From Croceimicrobium sp965228705 (lineage in GTDB: Bacteria; Bacteroidota; Bacteroidia; Flavobacteriales; Schleiferiaceae), in assembly GCF_965228705.1 (NCBI RefSeq), contig NZ_OZ245832.1:248001-312000 (forward strand): DNA of 64,000 nucleotides, written 5' to 3'. A program made the translations under genes and the position numbers. Shown here piece after piece: positions 34,264 to 43,592 of the stretch. The notes beneath the pieces were generated by a model. The model was not told the DNA's origin. It worked only from the letters and a program-made list of their open reading frames with translations, and made no database searches. Position 1 is the first letter of the stretch. Each line of letters begins with the position of its first letter.

Positions 34264-37200
34264 TTAAGGTTTTAGGCTAATTCGATAATTGTAAGGATAG
34301 CCTTCTGTTTCGATACTTAGCAAATAAATACCGGCCGCAAAAGAGCGCGTATCGAGGGTTATGGATTTTCCTTTTAATTGCCAGTTGCCAACCGAACGAC
34401 CGGCCTGATCAAGCAGTTGAACCTTAGCTTCCGTAAAGTTGGCTGCTTCTATCTTTAAGTAATCCTGGGCGGGATTAGGGTAGATTTCGAATTGGGAGGG
34501 TACATCTTCATCCAGGCCAATGGGACTGAGATTTCCCGGACTGGCTACATCACCCCCCAGGGAAACATAGGCACCACCTAAACCATTTACCGCCCTATTG
34601 CTAAAGCTTCCCAGGCTGTCGAACTCCAAACTGAAGCCACGTAAAACATCGCTTCCCTGATAGGCGCTATAGGCCGCTAAATGCCCTTGCGAATCGAAGA
34701 GATGAAGAGCATCGCCCTGCGAACTGAAAGAAGCAAAACCATTGAAATCCCGATCGCGAATTAAAAGAGGGAGATTATTCCCATTTTGCTTCCAGTCGTA
34801 GAGCCAGGTTCCCGCAAAGGGAGCTTGCACATCAGCAAGGATGGCCCTTTCACCTGGGGCCAGGCTCCAATTTCCAGTAATGGTATGTGCGCCGCTTTGT
34901 CCGTTACTATTATCCCAACTAAAACCATTCAAGCTAATCGGAATATTACCGTAATTATAGATTTCAAACCAATCTCCTTGCACTGGCCAGGCCAGGCCAG
35001 AATAAGGCATAATTTCACTGATGCAGATATCTATGGAGTTAATAGGAGTGAAGTCGCTATAGAAACGTGGACGGATATAATAACCCTCGTTATAAGGTAG
35101 ACTGGGGTCATTTTGACTTAATATGCCGGTCACTTCAAAGTTTCCGTTCATAGCACTTTGTCCATCAATATCCGTATCGGCATCAATGTGCAAACTCAGT
35201 GTATCTGGTCCATTGGTCATCAATAGGCTTGCAGAATTGCCATTGCTGGGCCAATTGGCGGGATTTACAAAATGGTAGGGACCCAATTTTATTATTTGGC
35301 TTTCTTCGCTTTCGCGATATGTGTTTACCAGAATGGGATTAGCCAAAGGCTTATTACTGCTGATCCACTTTAAACTATCAGCCTCTAAAGTGAGTAGTCC
35401 ATTGTACTGAGCAATTTGCCCGATAAATACCACAGAATCACCTAGGCTGGGACTGGAGTAGCCATTAAGGTCCACTGTACTGCTAATGTGCAAGGCATTT
35501 GCTCCATCCACAATATGGAAGTCATATCCAGGCCCACCTTTAAAATCAATGCTATTTAGAACCCCGCTTAATCGACAGTATAGCCCAATGGAGTCCGCTA
35601 CCCCATTAGCCTGTTGGGAGGATATATCCGCTATGGAATAGTTCGGAATGCTGGGAATGTCATTGTCGTTTATACTCACCAAAAGGCTGGCTGGGCTGCC
35701 AATTTGCAAGAGACCCTGACTACTTCCTTGCAGTTGGAAGCTGATTTGCTCGGTGTTTTCCACTAACAGATCATCTACAATTTGAAGATCGAAGTAAAGG
35801 GTGTCCGAATTCGCTGGAATAGAAAGGAAAAGACTATCGTTAGTAGCCAGAGGTGAAGTGCTAAAGTCAGAATTGTTCACTCCGATTCCTTTGGAGATCA
35901 GTATTAAAGCGGTATCAGCACTGGTATTGCTCGGACTAAGAATCAATGCAATAGGCGTGATGCCACTGGCTTCTCCTAAAATGAGATTGGCCAGGTCAAA
36001 TCGAATTCCCGGACTGGGAGGAGGGGCCAGGCAGGCGCCAGCGGTGTCACTATGAAAGCAACGAACAGCGATTAAGGTATCCGAATTGAAGTTCACCATC
36101 TTGTTGCCCCCAGTCTCCCAATTGGTTCCATTGCCATTATGAAAACGAGCTTTGTATTCTAAAATGGGTTCCGGTGCATAAATGGTGTAATCATAAACCA
36201 AATCACCATCTGGGTCAGTCATCAAATAACTGAGGTTTAGATTGGGGCTCCAATTGTTGAAAGGCCCTGCAATATCTACTGAATCACTTAAGGGATTAAA
36301 ACCCGAGACATAGTTCATATCTACTTGCAGAGTGACGTAGAAAGTGTCAATTACCGGACTGCAGGCACCCAGAAAGTCACTATTAAAACAGCGCACTGGC
36401 ACCACCGTATCTTTATTGAAATTCACAATCTTATTACTGCCTTGCTCCCAATTTGTAATACCATTGGAGTGAAAACGGGTTTTATATTCCAAAAGAGGTT
36501 CGGCAAAAGCAAATTGACCGGTGTAAACCAGATCACCATCCGGATCACTCAATTGATAGTTGGGATCATAAGCGCCATTCCAGTTACTAAAAAAGCCAGC
36601 GATATCAACAAAGTCAACTGCTGGATTAAAGCCAGGCTCCGCAGATAAATCGACATTTAAAGTGACATTGAAGGTATCGGGAATGTTCGGACAAAGACCT
36701 AGAGTATCGGAACCAAAACATCGTACGGCAATGGTAGTGTCTGACCAGAAAGTGACGGACTTATCCAATCCGGGTTCCCAGTTCACGCCATTGGCATTGT
36801 GAAAACGGATTTTGTAATCGAGGGTAGAATCAGGCAGGTATAAAGTGATTTCCCAAATGCTGTCGGTATTGGCATCAAAGAGGGCGTAAGCAGCATTATA
36901 GTTCGGATCCCAATTCGTAAAAGCGGCAGCCAAATCGATGGAGTCCAAAGTGGGATTAAAATCCTTTTCATTGCTGAGATCCACCTGCAGAGTCACATAG
37001 AAGGAATCAATTTGGGCCGGGCAGTTACCGAGAGTATCGCTGCTGAAACAACGCACTGGAACCACTGTGTCAGCCCCAAAGTTGATAATCTTATTGCCGC
37101 CTTGTTCCCAATTGGTAATGCCACCGGAATGGAAGCGAGCTTTGTATTCTAATATTGGTTCAGCAAAGGCAAACTGAGCAGTGTAGATCAGATCATTATC

Positions 37201-40200
37201 GGGATCGCTTAAAGCATAGTTTGCATTGTAATTAGGATCCCAATTGCTAAAAGGACCGGCGATGTCTACGTGATCAGTCGTTGGATCAAAACCAGCTTCC
37301 GCGGATAGGTCCACTTGCACGGTCACATTAAAAGTATCGGGAATGTTCGGACAAAGCCCCAAGGTATCAGAGCCAAAACAACGCACGGCAATGGTAGTGT
37401 CTGACCAGAAAGTGACAGACTTATCCAAGCCGGGTTCCCAATTCACACCATTGGCATTATGAAAACGGATTTTGTAATCGAGGGTAGAATCAGGGAGGTA
37501 TAAAGTAATCTCCCAAATGCTATCGGTATTGGCATCGGAGAGGGCATAGGTAGCATCATAATTAGGGTCCCAATTCGTAAAACTTGCGGCCAAGTCGATG
37601 GAGTCCAATGCAGGATTAAAGTCCTTTTCATTGCTGAGGTCGACCTGCAGAGTCACATAAAAGGAATCGATTTGAGCAGGGCAGTTCCCTAGGGTATCGC
37701 TGCTGAAACAACGCACGGGAACTACCGTATCAGCCCCAAAGTTGATAATCTTATTGCCGCCTTGTTCCCAATTGGTAATGCCACCAGTATGGAAGCGAGC
37801 TTTGTACTCTAATATTGGTTCAGCAAAGGCAAACTGAGCAGTGTAGATCAGATCATTATCAGGATCGCTTAAAGCATAGTTTGCATTGTAATTAGGATCC
37901 CAATTGCTAAAAGCACCAGCGATGTCTACTTGATCAGTCGTTGGATCAAAACCAGCTTCCGCGGATAGGTCCACTTGCACGGTCACATTAAAAGTATCGG
38001 GAATGTTCGGACAAAGCCCCAAGGTATCAGAGCCAAAACAACGCACGGCAATGGTAGTGTCTGACCAGAAAGTGACCGACTTATCCAATCCGGGTTCCCA
38101 GTTTACCCCATTGGCATTATGAAAACGGATTTTGTAGTCGAGGGTAGAATCAGGGAGGTATAAAGTAATCACCCAGATGCTGTCGGTATTGGCATCGGAG
38201 AGGGCATAGGTAGCATCATAATTAGGATCCCAATTCGTAAAATCGGCGGCCAAATCGATGGAGTCCAATGCAGGATTAAAATCCTTTTCATTGCTGAGAT
38301 CCACCTGCAGAGTCACATAAAAGGAGTCGATTTGAGCAGGGCAGTTCCCCAGGGTATCGCTGCTAAAACAACGTACCGGAACTACAGTATCTCCGCTGAA
38401 ATTGACCGTCTTATTACCACCCTGTTCCCAATTGGTGATGCCACCGGCATGGAAGCGAGCTTTGTATTCTAATAGCGGTTCAGGAAAGGCAAACTGAGCA
38501 GTGTAGATCAGATCATTATCGGGGTCGCTCAATTGATAAGAGGTATTAAAAGCCGGATCCCAATTACTAAAAGTACCGGCGATGTCTACTTGATCAGTCG
38601 TTGGATCAAAACCAGCTTCCGCGGATAGGTCCACTTGCACGGTCACATTGAAAGTATCGGGAATGTTCGGACAAAGACCTAGGGTATCAGAGCCAAAACA
38701 TCGTACGGCAATGGTAGTGTCTGACCAGAAAGTGACGGACTTATCCAAGCCGGGTTCCCAGTTCACGCCATTGGCATTGTGAAAACGGATTTTGTAGTCG
38801 AGGGTAGAATCAGGCAGGTATAAAGTGATCTCCCAAATGCTATCGGTATTGGCGTCGGAAAGGGAGTAGGTAGCATCATAATTAGGATCCCAATTGGTGA
38901 AATCGGCGGCCAAATCGATGGAGTCCAAAGTGGGGTTAAAGTCCTTTTCATTGCTGAGATCCACCTGTAAAGTCACATAAAAGGAGTCGATTTGAGCAGG
39001 GCAGTTCCCCAGGGTATCGCTGCTAAAGCAGCGCAGGGGCACAATGGTGTCTTTAGAAAAGTTCACCGTCTTATTGCCACCCTGTTCCCAATTGGTGATG
39101 CCACCGGCATGGAAGCGAGCTTTGTATTCTAATAGCGGTTCAGGAAAGGCAAACTGAGCGGTGTAGATCAGATCATTATCGGGATCGCTTAAAGCATAGT
39201 TTGCATCGTAATTAGGATCCCAATTACTAAAAGCACCGGCGATATCAACTTGATCAGTCGTTGGATCAAAACCAGCTTCCGCGGAGAGGTCCACTTGCAC
39301 GGTCACATTAAAAGTATCGGGAATGTTCGGACAAAGGCCCAAAGAATCAGAACCAAAACAACGCACGGCAATGGTAGTGTCAGACCAGAAAGTGACAGAC
39401 TTATCCAAGCCGGGTTCCCAGTTTACGCCATTCGCATTGTGAAAACGGATTTTGTAATCGAGGGTAGAATCAGGCAGGAATAAAGTGATCTCCCAGATGC
39501 TGTCGGTATTAGCGTCGGAGAGGGCATAAGCTGCATTATAGTTCGGATCCCAATTCGTAAAATCGGCGGCCAAGTCGATGGAGTCCAAAGTGGGATTAAA
39601 ATCCTTTTCATTGCTGAGATCCACCTGTAAAGTCACATAGAAGGAATCGATTTGAGCAGGGCAGTTCCCTAGGGTATCGCTGCTGAAACAACGAACTGGA
39701 ACCACTGTGTCAGCCCCAAAGTTTACAATCTTATTGCCACCCTGTTCCCAATTGGTGATGCCACCGGCATGGAAGCGAGCTTTGTATTCTAATAGCGGTT
39801 CAGGAAAGGCAAACTGAGCAGTGTAGATCAGATCATTGTCGGGGTCGCTCAATTGATAAGAGGTATTAAAAGCCGGATCCCAATTGCTAAAAGGACCGGC
39901 GATGTCAACTTGATCAGTCGCTGGATTAAAGGTACTGTCTGCATTCATGTCAATTTGAATGCTCACATTAAAGGTATCGGGTGGACTAGGGCAGGCGCCA
40001 AAAGCGTCTGCATTGAAGCAGCGTTGAGCTAAAATCGAATCCCGATCAAAACTTACTTGCTTATTATTTCCGGTTTCCCATTGGGTACCGCCACCATTAT
40101 GGTAGCGTGCTTTATATTCTAAAAGGCCTTCCTCCAAATAAAAAGTACCACTGTAAATACCATCCCCATCCGGGTCGCTCAAATTGTAATTTGGATCATA

Positions 40201-40695
40201 GTTAGCACTCCAGCCATTGAAAGGCCCCGCAATATCAACCGAGTCAATTCCGGCATTGAAGTTTGCTTCTTGATTCATATCCAGCTGAAAGCTAAGATTG
40301 AAACTATCTGGAGCACATTGACAGAGCGTGTAGCAAATTTCAATGAGGGTATCAGAACTGAGGCTTAAACCTCGATTCCCATTAAAGGCGCAAGCACCGG
40401 GAATACTTTCATCACTCCCCCATGAATTACCATTGATAAATTTGTATTCATAATTCCCATCTGGAATATTAACGGTAACTGAGTAAACCGAACTTCCCAA
40501 TGAAGTTAAAGCTGTACTGGAAGGATCCCAGTTCGAAGGAAAGCCCGCAGCTTGTTGGAAATCTCCAGCGATATGAATTCCATTCGCACTAGGACTAAAG
40601 CCATTGAGATCGAGTCGGAATTCTACATTTCTGTTTTGAGCTTGCAGGCCCAAGATCAGACAGCACAGTCCAAATAGGAGGATAGATTTTTTCAT
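34264..40695 (-). CDS. Giant T9SS surface protein of 14 carbohydrate-binding-like modules
   Basis: The 2143-residue protein has a signal peptide (KKSILLFGLCCLILGLQAQ). Residues about 20-1560 hold 14 modules of about 110 residues in the CBM48/E-set-like pattern (VDIAGPFNGW..., SDPDGDGIYSGTF, LEYKARYHNG, W-E), each ending in RCF.sD..G.C with a Cys pair. Modules 2-13 alternate between two types, giving a 220-residue super-repeat. A Calx-beta-like domain (1565-1682), an OB-like region (1685-1885), a lamin-tail domain (1885-2055) and a type A T9SS domain (FEIYPNPAQDYLKI to the end) follow. The modules suggest binding of glucan or other glycans on the cell surface. The lamin-tail resembles that of secreted Bacteroidota nucleases, but I see no catalytic domain. 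Confidence 0.9.
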   Translation of the reverse strand: MKKSILLFGLCCLILGLQAQNRNVEFRLDLNGFSPSANGIHIAGDFQQAAGFPSNWDPSSTALTSLGSSVYSVTVNIPDGNYEYKFINGNSWGSDESIPGACAFNGNRGLSLSSDTLIEICYTLCQCAPDSFNLSFQLDMNQEANFNAGIDSVDIAGPFNGWSANYDPNYNLSDPDGDGIYSGTFYLEEGLLEYKARYHNGGGTQWETGNNKQVSFDRDSILAQRCFNADAFGACPSPPDTFNVSIQIDMNADSTFNPATDQVDIAGPFSNWDPAFNTSYQLSDPDNDLIYTAQFAFPEPLLEYKARFHAGGITNWEQGGNKIVNFGADTVVPVRCFSSDTLGNCPAQIDSFYVTLQVDLSNEKDFNPTLDSIDLAADFTNWDPNYNAAYALSDANTDSIWEITLFLPDSTLDYKIRFHNANGVNWEPGLDKSVTFWSDTTIAVRCFGSDSLGLCPNIPDTFNVTVQVDLSAEAGFDPTTDQVDIAGAFSNWDPNYDANYALSDPDNDLIYTAQFAFPEPLLEYKARFHAGGITNWEQGGNKTVNFSKDTIVPLRCFSSDTLGNCPAQIDSFYVTLQVDLSNEKDFNPTLDSIDLAADFTNWDPNYDATYSLSDANTDSIWEITLYLPDSTLDYKIRFHNANGVNWEPGLDKSVTFWSDTTIAVRCFGSDTLGLCPNIPDTFNVTVQVDLSAEAGFDPTTDQVDIAGTFSNWDPAFNTSYQLSDPDNDLIYTAQFAFPEPLLEYKARFHAGGITNWEQGGNKTVNFSGDTVVPVRCFSSDTLGNCPAQIDSFYVTLQVDLSNEKDFNPALDSIDLAADFTNWDPNYDATYALSDANTDSIWVITLYLPDSTLDYKIRFHNANGVNWEPGLDKSVTFWSDTTIAVRCFGSDTLGLCPNIPDTFNVTVQVDLSAEAGFDPTTDQVDIAGAFSNWDPNYNANYALSDPDNDLIYTAQFAFAEPILEYKARFHTGGITNWEQGGNKIINFGADTVVPVRCFSSDTLGNCPAQIDSFYVTLQVDLSNEKDFNPALDSIDLAASFTNWDPNYDATYALSDANTDSIWEITLYLPDSTLDYKIRFHNANGVNWEPGLDKSVTFWSDTTIAVRCFGSDTLGLCPNIPDTFNVTVQVDLSAEAGFDPTTDHVDIAGPFSNWDPNYNANYALSDPDNDLIYTAQFAFAEPILEYKARFHSGGITNWEQGGNKIINFGADTVVPVRCFSSDTLGNCPAQIDSFYVTLQVDLSNEKDFNPTLDSIDLAAAFTNWDPNYNAAYALFDANTDSIWEITLYLPDSTLDYKIRFHNANGVNWEPGLDKSVTFWSDTTIAVRCFGSDTLGLCPNIPDTFNVTLNVDLSAEPGFNPAVDFVDIAGFFSNWNGAYDPNYQLSDPDGDLVYTGQFAFAEPLLEYKTRFHSNGITNWEQGSNKIVNFNKDTVVPVRCFNSDFLGACSPVIDTFYVTLQVDMNYVSGFNPLSDSVDIAGPFNNWSPNLNLSYLMTDPDGDLVYDYTIYAPEPILEYKARFHNGNGTNWETGGNKMVNFNSDTLIAVRCFHSDTAGACLAPPPSPGIRFDLANLILGEASGITPIALILSPSNTSADTALILISKGIGVNNSDFSTSPLATNDSLFLSIPANSDTLYFDLQIVDDLLVENTEQISFQLQGSSQGLLQIGSPASLLVSINDNDIPSIPNYSIADISSQQANGVADSIGLYCRLSGVLNSIDFKGGPGYDFHIVDGANALHISSTVDLNGYSSPSLGDSVVFIGQIAQYNGLLTLEADSLKWISSNKPLANPILVNTYRESEESQIIKLGPYHFVNPANWPSNGNSASLLMTNGPDTLSLHIDADTDIDGQSAMNGNFEVTGILSQNDPSLPYNEGYYIRPRFYSDFTPINSIDICISEIMPYSGLAWPVQGDWFEIYNYGNIPISLNGFSWDNSNGQSGAHTITGNWSLAPGERAILADVQAPFAGTWLYDWKQNGNNLPLLIRDRDFNGFASFSSQGDALHLFDSQGHLAAYSAYQGSDVLRGFSLEFDSLGSFSNRAVNGLGGAYVSLGGDVASPGNLSPIGLDEDVPSQFEIYPNPAQDYLKIEAANFTEAKVQLLDQAGRSVGNWQLKGKSITLDTRSFAAGIYLLSIETEGYPYNYRISLKP
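36661..39960 (-). repeat. Five tandem 660-bp repeats inside the giant module gene
   Basis: The sequence repeats with an exact 660-bp period (220 codons), with unit starts at 36661, 37321, 37981, 38641 and 39301. The units are nearly identical over long stretches: for example, GATCCTGACAACGAT-type codons, on the coding strand, recur at the same offset. Each unit encodes one pair of modules. The flanking modules on both sides are more diverged. The 5 x 660 bp frame-preserving array points to recent unequal recombination or gene conversion. Confidence 0.92.
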
Positions 40696-40709
40696 TAGTA
40701 GCTTTATTA

Positions 40710-40724
40710 GTGTAAAACTTACAC
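40710..40724. repeat. Short inverted repeat in the 5' leader of the giant gene
   Basis: GTGTAA AAC TTACAC, perfect 6-bp arms with a 3-bp centre, lies between the -7 element (40733-40740) and the ATG at 40695 on the minus strand. It could be a regulator-binding site or a hairpin. Confidence 0.4.
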
Positions 40725-40732
40725 TTATGACT

Positions 40733-40740
40733 CAAAAGTA
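40733..40740 (-). promoter_or_regulatory. -7 promoter element of the giant module gene
   Basis: TACTTTTG on the minus strand matches TAnnTTTG, about 38 bp before the ATG at 40695. The upstream TTG is not clear. Confidence 0.45.
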
Positions 40741-40787
40741 GTAACATTTTTCTAAAGATTTGATAAACATGAGGTTTGGAATCTCAA

Positions 40788-40817
40788 TTTTGCGAAGAGG
40801 AAAATGCCGTAATTTCC
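40788..40817 (+). promoter_or_regulatory. Probable promoter of the DUF4105 gene
   Basis: TTTTG (40788-40792) is followed after 17 nt by TAATTTCC (40810-40817), near the consensus. The ATG at 40822 is only 4 bp after, so the mRNA would be almost leaderless. Confidence 0.4.
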
Positions 40818-40821
40818 GCCC

Positions 40822-42003
40822 ATGAAGCGAATCCTTTTCTTGATCCTCCTGTCCAGTCAGCTGCTTTCAGCCCAAAGGCCCTTAAGTTCCAGTGCTGAAA
40901 TAAGTCTGATTACTTGTGGTCCGGGACAGAACGAATTGTACTCTGCATTCGGGCATTCGGCAGTGCGCGTAAAGGACCCGGCTCAAAATATAGATTGGGT
41001 ATTTAATTATGGGATTTTCGATTTCGATCAACCCAATTTCTATCTCAATTTCGCTCGGGGTCACTTATTATATATGTTGGCCTTAACCGATTGGCAGCGT
41101 TTTCAATATTCTTATCAGCGGGAAGGACGTTTCATTCATGAGCAGGTTTTGGATTTGGATAGCCTTCAGGCTCAAGCCTATTTTGAATTTTTGTGGAATA
41201 ATGCTCGACCAGAGAATCGTGATTATTATTATGATTACTTCTATGATAATTGTGCCACCCGGGTGCGCGATGGATTGGAAATCGCACTTGGCTCAAAGTA
41301 TGTACAGTTTAGCGATTCTACCTTTTATCAGCCTGCCTTAAGCATCCGCGAATTATGCGATGAATACTTGGTGTACCAAGCCTGGGGTGATTTAGGGATT
41401 GACCTATGCTTGGGTTTGCCCATGGACAAGCAAGCCGATGCTCGTATCGAAATGTTTTTACCGGATCTTTTAGAGGCGGCTTTCGCCGAAGCTGTCATTA
41501 TTGATGCGCAGGGAACAAGACCATTGGTTCGGGAAAGCAGGGTGGTTTATCCCCAAGTGGCTAAAGCTCAAAAATCCTGGTGGCGACCACTTAGCTTTTT
41601 TGCCGCCCTCTTAGTTTTAGGGATAATCCTCAGCTGGCGGTTCTATAAAAATGCAAAGGCCCTTCGTTTTTTTGATGGTTTCCTTTTTGCGCTCAGCGGA
41701 CTACTGGGATTACTTCTTTTATTATTATGGTTGTTTACGGATCATAAAGCGGCAGCTTATAATTTTAATATTCTCTTATTTCTGCCAAGCCATTTGCTTT
41801 TAGTCCCGGCCATTCTGCGCGGTAGGCTAGCTGGGCGATTACAGAATTATCTGAAGCTATTGCCTGTTTTTTATGCCCTTCTTGCTATTAGCTGGTTTTG
41901 GTTACCACAGCAATTACATCTTGGATTGTATCCTTTAGCCTTGCTTTTACTCTTGCGCAGCTGGCATTTATCTCGTCAAGCTTTGAATACTAAAAAGGCT
42001 TAG
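40822..42003 (+). CDS. DUF4105/Lnb N-terminal-like periplasmic domain membrane protein
   Basis: The 393-residue protein has a signal peptide (KRILFLILLSSQLLSAQ). A soluble domain of about 220 residues follows, with the DUF4105 family stretches ISLITCGPGQNELYSAFGHSAVRV, WVFNYGIFDFDQPNFYLNFARG and YYDYFYDNCATRVRDGLE. The conserved His and Cys positions in GHS and DNCAT suggest a papain-like (NlpC/P60 or Lnb-type) fold. Five or so TM helices fill the last 130 residues (FFAALLVLGIILSWRF and onwards). In this family, acyltransfer or amide cleavage on lipoproteins has been proposed for relatives such as Lnb; the substrate here is unknown. The end overlaps the convergent barrel gene by 4 bp. Confidence 0.85.
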   Translation: MKRILFLILLSSQLLSAQRPLSSSAEISLITCGPGQNELYSAFGHSAVRVKDPAQNIDWVFNYGIFDFDQPNFYLNFARGHLLYMLALTDWQRFQYSYQREGRFIHEQVLDLDSLQAQAYFEFLWNNARPENRDYYYDYFYDNCATRVRDGLEIALGSKYVQFSDSTFYQPALSIRELCDEYLVYQAWGDLGIDLCLGLPMDKQADARIEMFLPDLLEAAFAEAVIIDAQGTRPLVRESRVVYPQVAKAQKSWWRPLSFFAALLVLGIILSWRFYKNAKALRFFDGFLFALSGLLGLLLLLLWLFTDHKAAAYNFNILLFLPSHLLLVPAILRGRLAGRLQNYLKLLPVFYALLAISWFWLPQQLHLGLYPLALLLLLRSWHLSRQALNTKKA

Positions 42004-43124
42004 AAAGCTTCACCAATAAAGAAGTAGAATCCCGGACCCTCTTCCGTTAGGGCAAAGTCCAGGCGAGTATAAATGTCTTTTTGAGGAAAGATCAGAAAGC
42101 GCAGACCAGCACCACCTGCTAGTTTAAAGTCATCCAGTTTGAGATCCTCCCAATGGGGGTAAACCTGGCCGGCCGCCAGAAAAAAGGAAGCGCCCCATCG
42201 CTTGGAAAATGCAAAGGGTAGGATTCGATATTCACTTTGCAAGGCCAGCAGATTCTGATCCCGGAAACGGCCATAGTAATAGCCACGCATCATACTTTCA
42301 CCTCCCATTAATGAGAGCATGTGAAAGGGAGCATTGCCATTTACAAACTGACCTAAAATTTGATTGGCCCAAACCTGATTGGAGGCAGTAGTTCGGAAAT
42401 AGCGACTATCAATTAAGAAACTGGTGAAATTAAATTCAGAGCCCCAATAGGGATTATAGTGCAGAAAACTTAACTCCGTGAAGTTTCCATCGCGAACATT
42501 GAGCACATTTTGCCGATCGTCGTAAACTGCAGACAATCCCAAACCTAGATTGAAGGATCCATCAGAACCTGCCGGAGGGGGATAATTTTGGTCACTTTGA
42601 TTAATGAAATTACTCCGACTCAAATTTTGAAGATCAAAGTAAACCCCACCATAAAGGGAACCTTGAATTTGCTTTAAAAAGTGTTCCTTCCATAAGAGGT
42701 ATTGGGCATCTACCAGGGCCAGGGGCTCTGCAGGCGTTTTTTTTCCAATACCATGGTAAAAGAGTGGAAAGGATTGATAGCGAAGGCGACCTAAGAACAT
42801 ATAGCGATCGCGATCGCCATAATTGGCATGATCGAGCCAAAGACCATATTGATGTTCCAGGGTATAAAAGGTAAAGGCATTAAACTCCGAAAGACGATTT
42901 TCGGGATTGCCTTTAGCGTAATAAAGATAAAGCGAGCTAAAACCGAACTCCCATGAGGTTTCGGGAGCAAAAGCCAGAGTGGGGTAGATGATAAAACTCG
43001 GACTACCATCGTTAGATTCTTCCTTGGTTAGGCTTTCCCAGTAACGACTCCAAAAATTTTGAGCCTTCATCGGGTTTAGATAAAGGCTCAAGAATATAAG
43101 AATAACAAGCTTTTTCAAAGGCAA
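42000..43124 (-). CDS. BamA/TamA-like outer-membrane barrel protein
   Basis: The 374-residue protein starts at a TTG (43124) adjacent to the stop of the upstream gene (TAATTG). It begins with a signal peptide (LKKLVILIFLSLYLNPMKAQ). The mature part is a barrel of alternating aromatic strands. The surface-antigen-type features are LSAVYDDRQNVLNVRDGNF, SLMGGESMMRGYYYGRFRDQNLLALQSEYRI, and the end GFYFFIGEAF with a terminal Phe. The middle match (RGYxxGRFRD) is the VRGF/Y-type motif of the Omp85 superfamily. There are no POTRA domains, so it is a barrel-only member. Its substrate or partner is not known. Confidence 0.82.
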   Translation of the reverse strand: MPLKKLVILIFLSLYLNPMKAQNFWSRYWESLTKEESNDGSPSFIIYPTLAFAPETSWEFGFSSLYLYYAKGNPENRLSEFNAFTFYTLEHQYGLWLDHANYGDRDRYMFLGRLRYQSFPLFYHGIGKKTPAEPLALVDAQYLLWKEHFLKQIQGSLYGGVYFDLQNLSRSNFINQSDQNYPPPAGSDGSFNLGLGLSAVYDDRQNVLNVRDGNFTELSFLHYNPYWGSEFNFTSFLIDSRYFRTTASNQVWANQILGQFVNGNAPFHMLSLMGGESMMRGYYYGRFRDQNLLALQSEYRILPFAFSKRWGASFFLAAGQVYPHWEDLKLDDFKLAGGAGLRFLIFPQKDIYTRLDFALTEEGPGFYFFIGEAF

Positions 43125-43409
43125 TTATAAATGGATGCCTACCGGTAAAAGGGATTTTAATTCGGGGTGACCTTTAAAATAATCCTTCACAAAACGGGTC
43201 ATAGGAACCACCCGCATGCCGGTCTCTTCAATCATTTTTAAGGTGATGCCCAGCATTTCTTCTGCACGGCCATCTTCTAGGAATTTTTTGGGGAAATCAA
43301 CCCGGGTAAGGAAGTATTTGCGTTCTTGAATTTGATACTCAATAATAGCGAGCCTTTCCCCAACGCGAACTTCAAAATGCCGCATTTCTTGATTATCAAT
43401 AACTTCCAT
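43125..43409 (-). CDS. Small GNAT-like (YjdJ type) protein
   Basis: The 94-residue protein resembles the short YjdJ/Acetyltransf_CG GNAT family: FEVRVGERLAIIEYQIQERKYFLTRVDFPKKF, then MLGITLKMIEETGMRVVPMTRFVKDYFKGHPELKSLL. The usual acetyl-CoA pyrophosphate loop (G-x-G-I/x-G) is replaced by EDGRAEEML, so enzyme activity is doubtful. It is translationally linked to the barrel gene. A TAACTTTA element at 43428-43435 on the minus strand is a possible promoter. Confidence 0.75.
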   Translation of the reverse strand: MEVIDNQEMRHFEVRVGERLAIIEYQIQERKYFLTRVDFPKKFLEDGRAEEMLGITLKMIEETGMRVVPMTRFVKDYFKGHPELKSLLPVGIHL

Positions 43410-43499
43410 GGAATCTGTTTTGAGCTGTAAAGTTACAATTTATTCAGCTTTCCATCTGCTTTCTAAAATGAAGTCTTTCTTAAGTACAGCAAGCTTCTC

Positions 43500-43528
43500 T
43501 TGAATTATTCCCTCTCCCAATAGTTTTC
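43500..43528 (+). promoter_or_regulatory. Possible promoter of the first giant FN3 gene
   Basis: TTG (43500-43502) is followed after 18 nt by TAGTTTTC (43521-43528), one mismatch to TAnnTTTG. The leader would be about 185 nt. Confidence 0.35.
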
Positions 43529-43571
43529 AAATTGCCCAATGAGACATAACGAAGAAATAATACAGAAATTA

Positions 43572-43592
43572 TAATGATTCTAAATATCATTA
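43572..43592. repeat. Inverted repeat in the leader of the first giant FN3 gene
   Basis: TAATGAT and ATCATTA, 7-bp perfect arms separated by 7 bp (TCTAAAT). It is a candidate operator or hairpin between the possible promoter and the start codon. Confidence 0.35.

Noticed and set aside
34786..35100. Plus-strand 104-codon frame opposite the lamin-tail region
   Set aside because: It is antisense to a well-supported T9SS protein gene and has no coding-like pattern.
36661..39960. Array resembling a CRISPR or satellite repeat
   Set aside because: The 660-bp units keep one open frame and encode protein modules; there are no short palindromic repeats with unique spacers.
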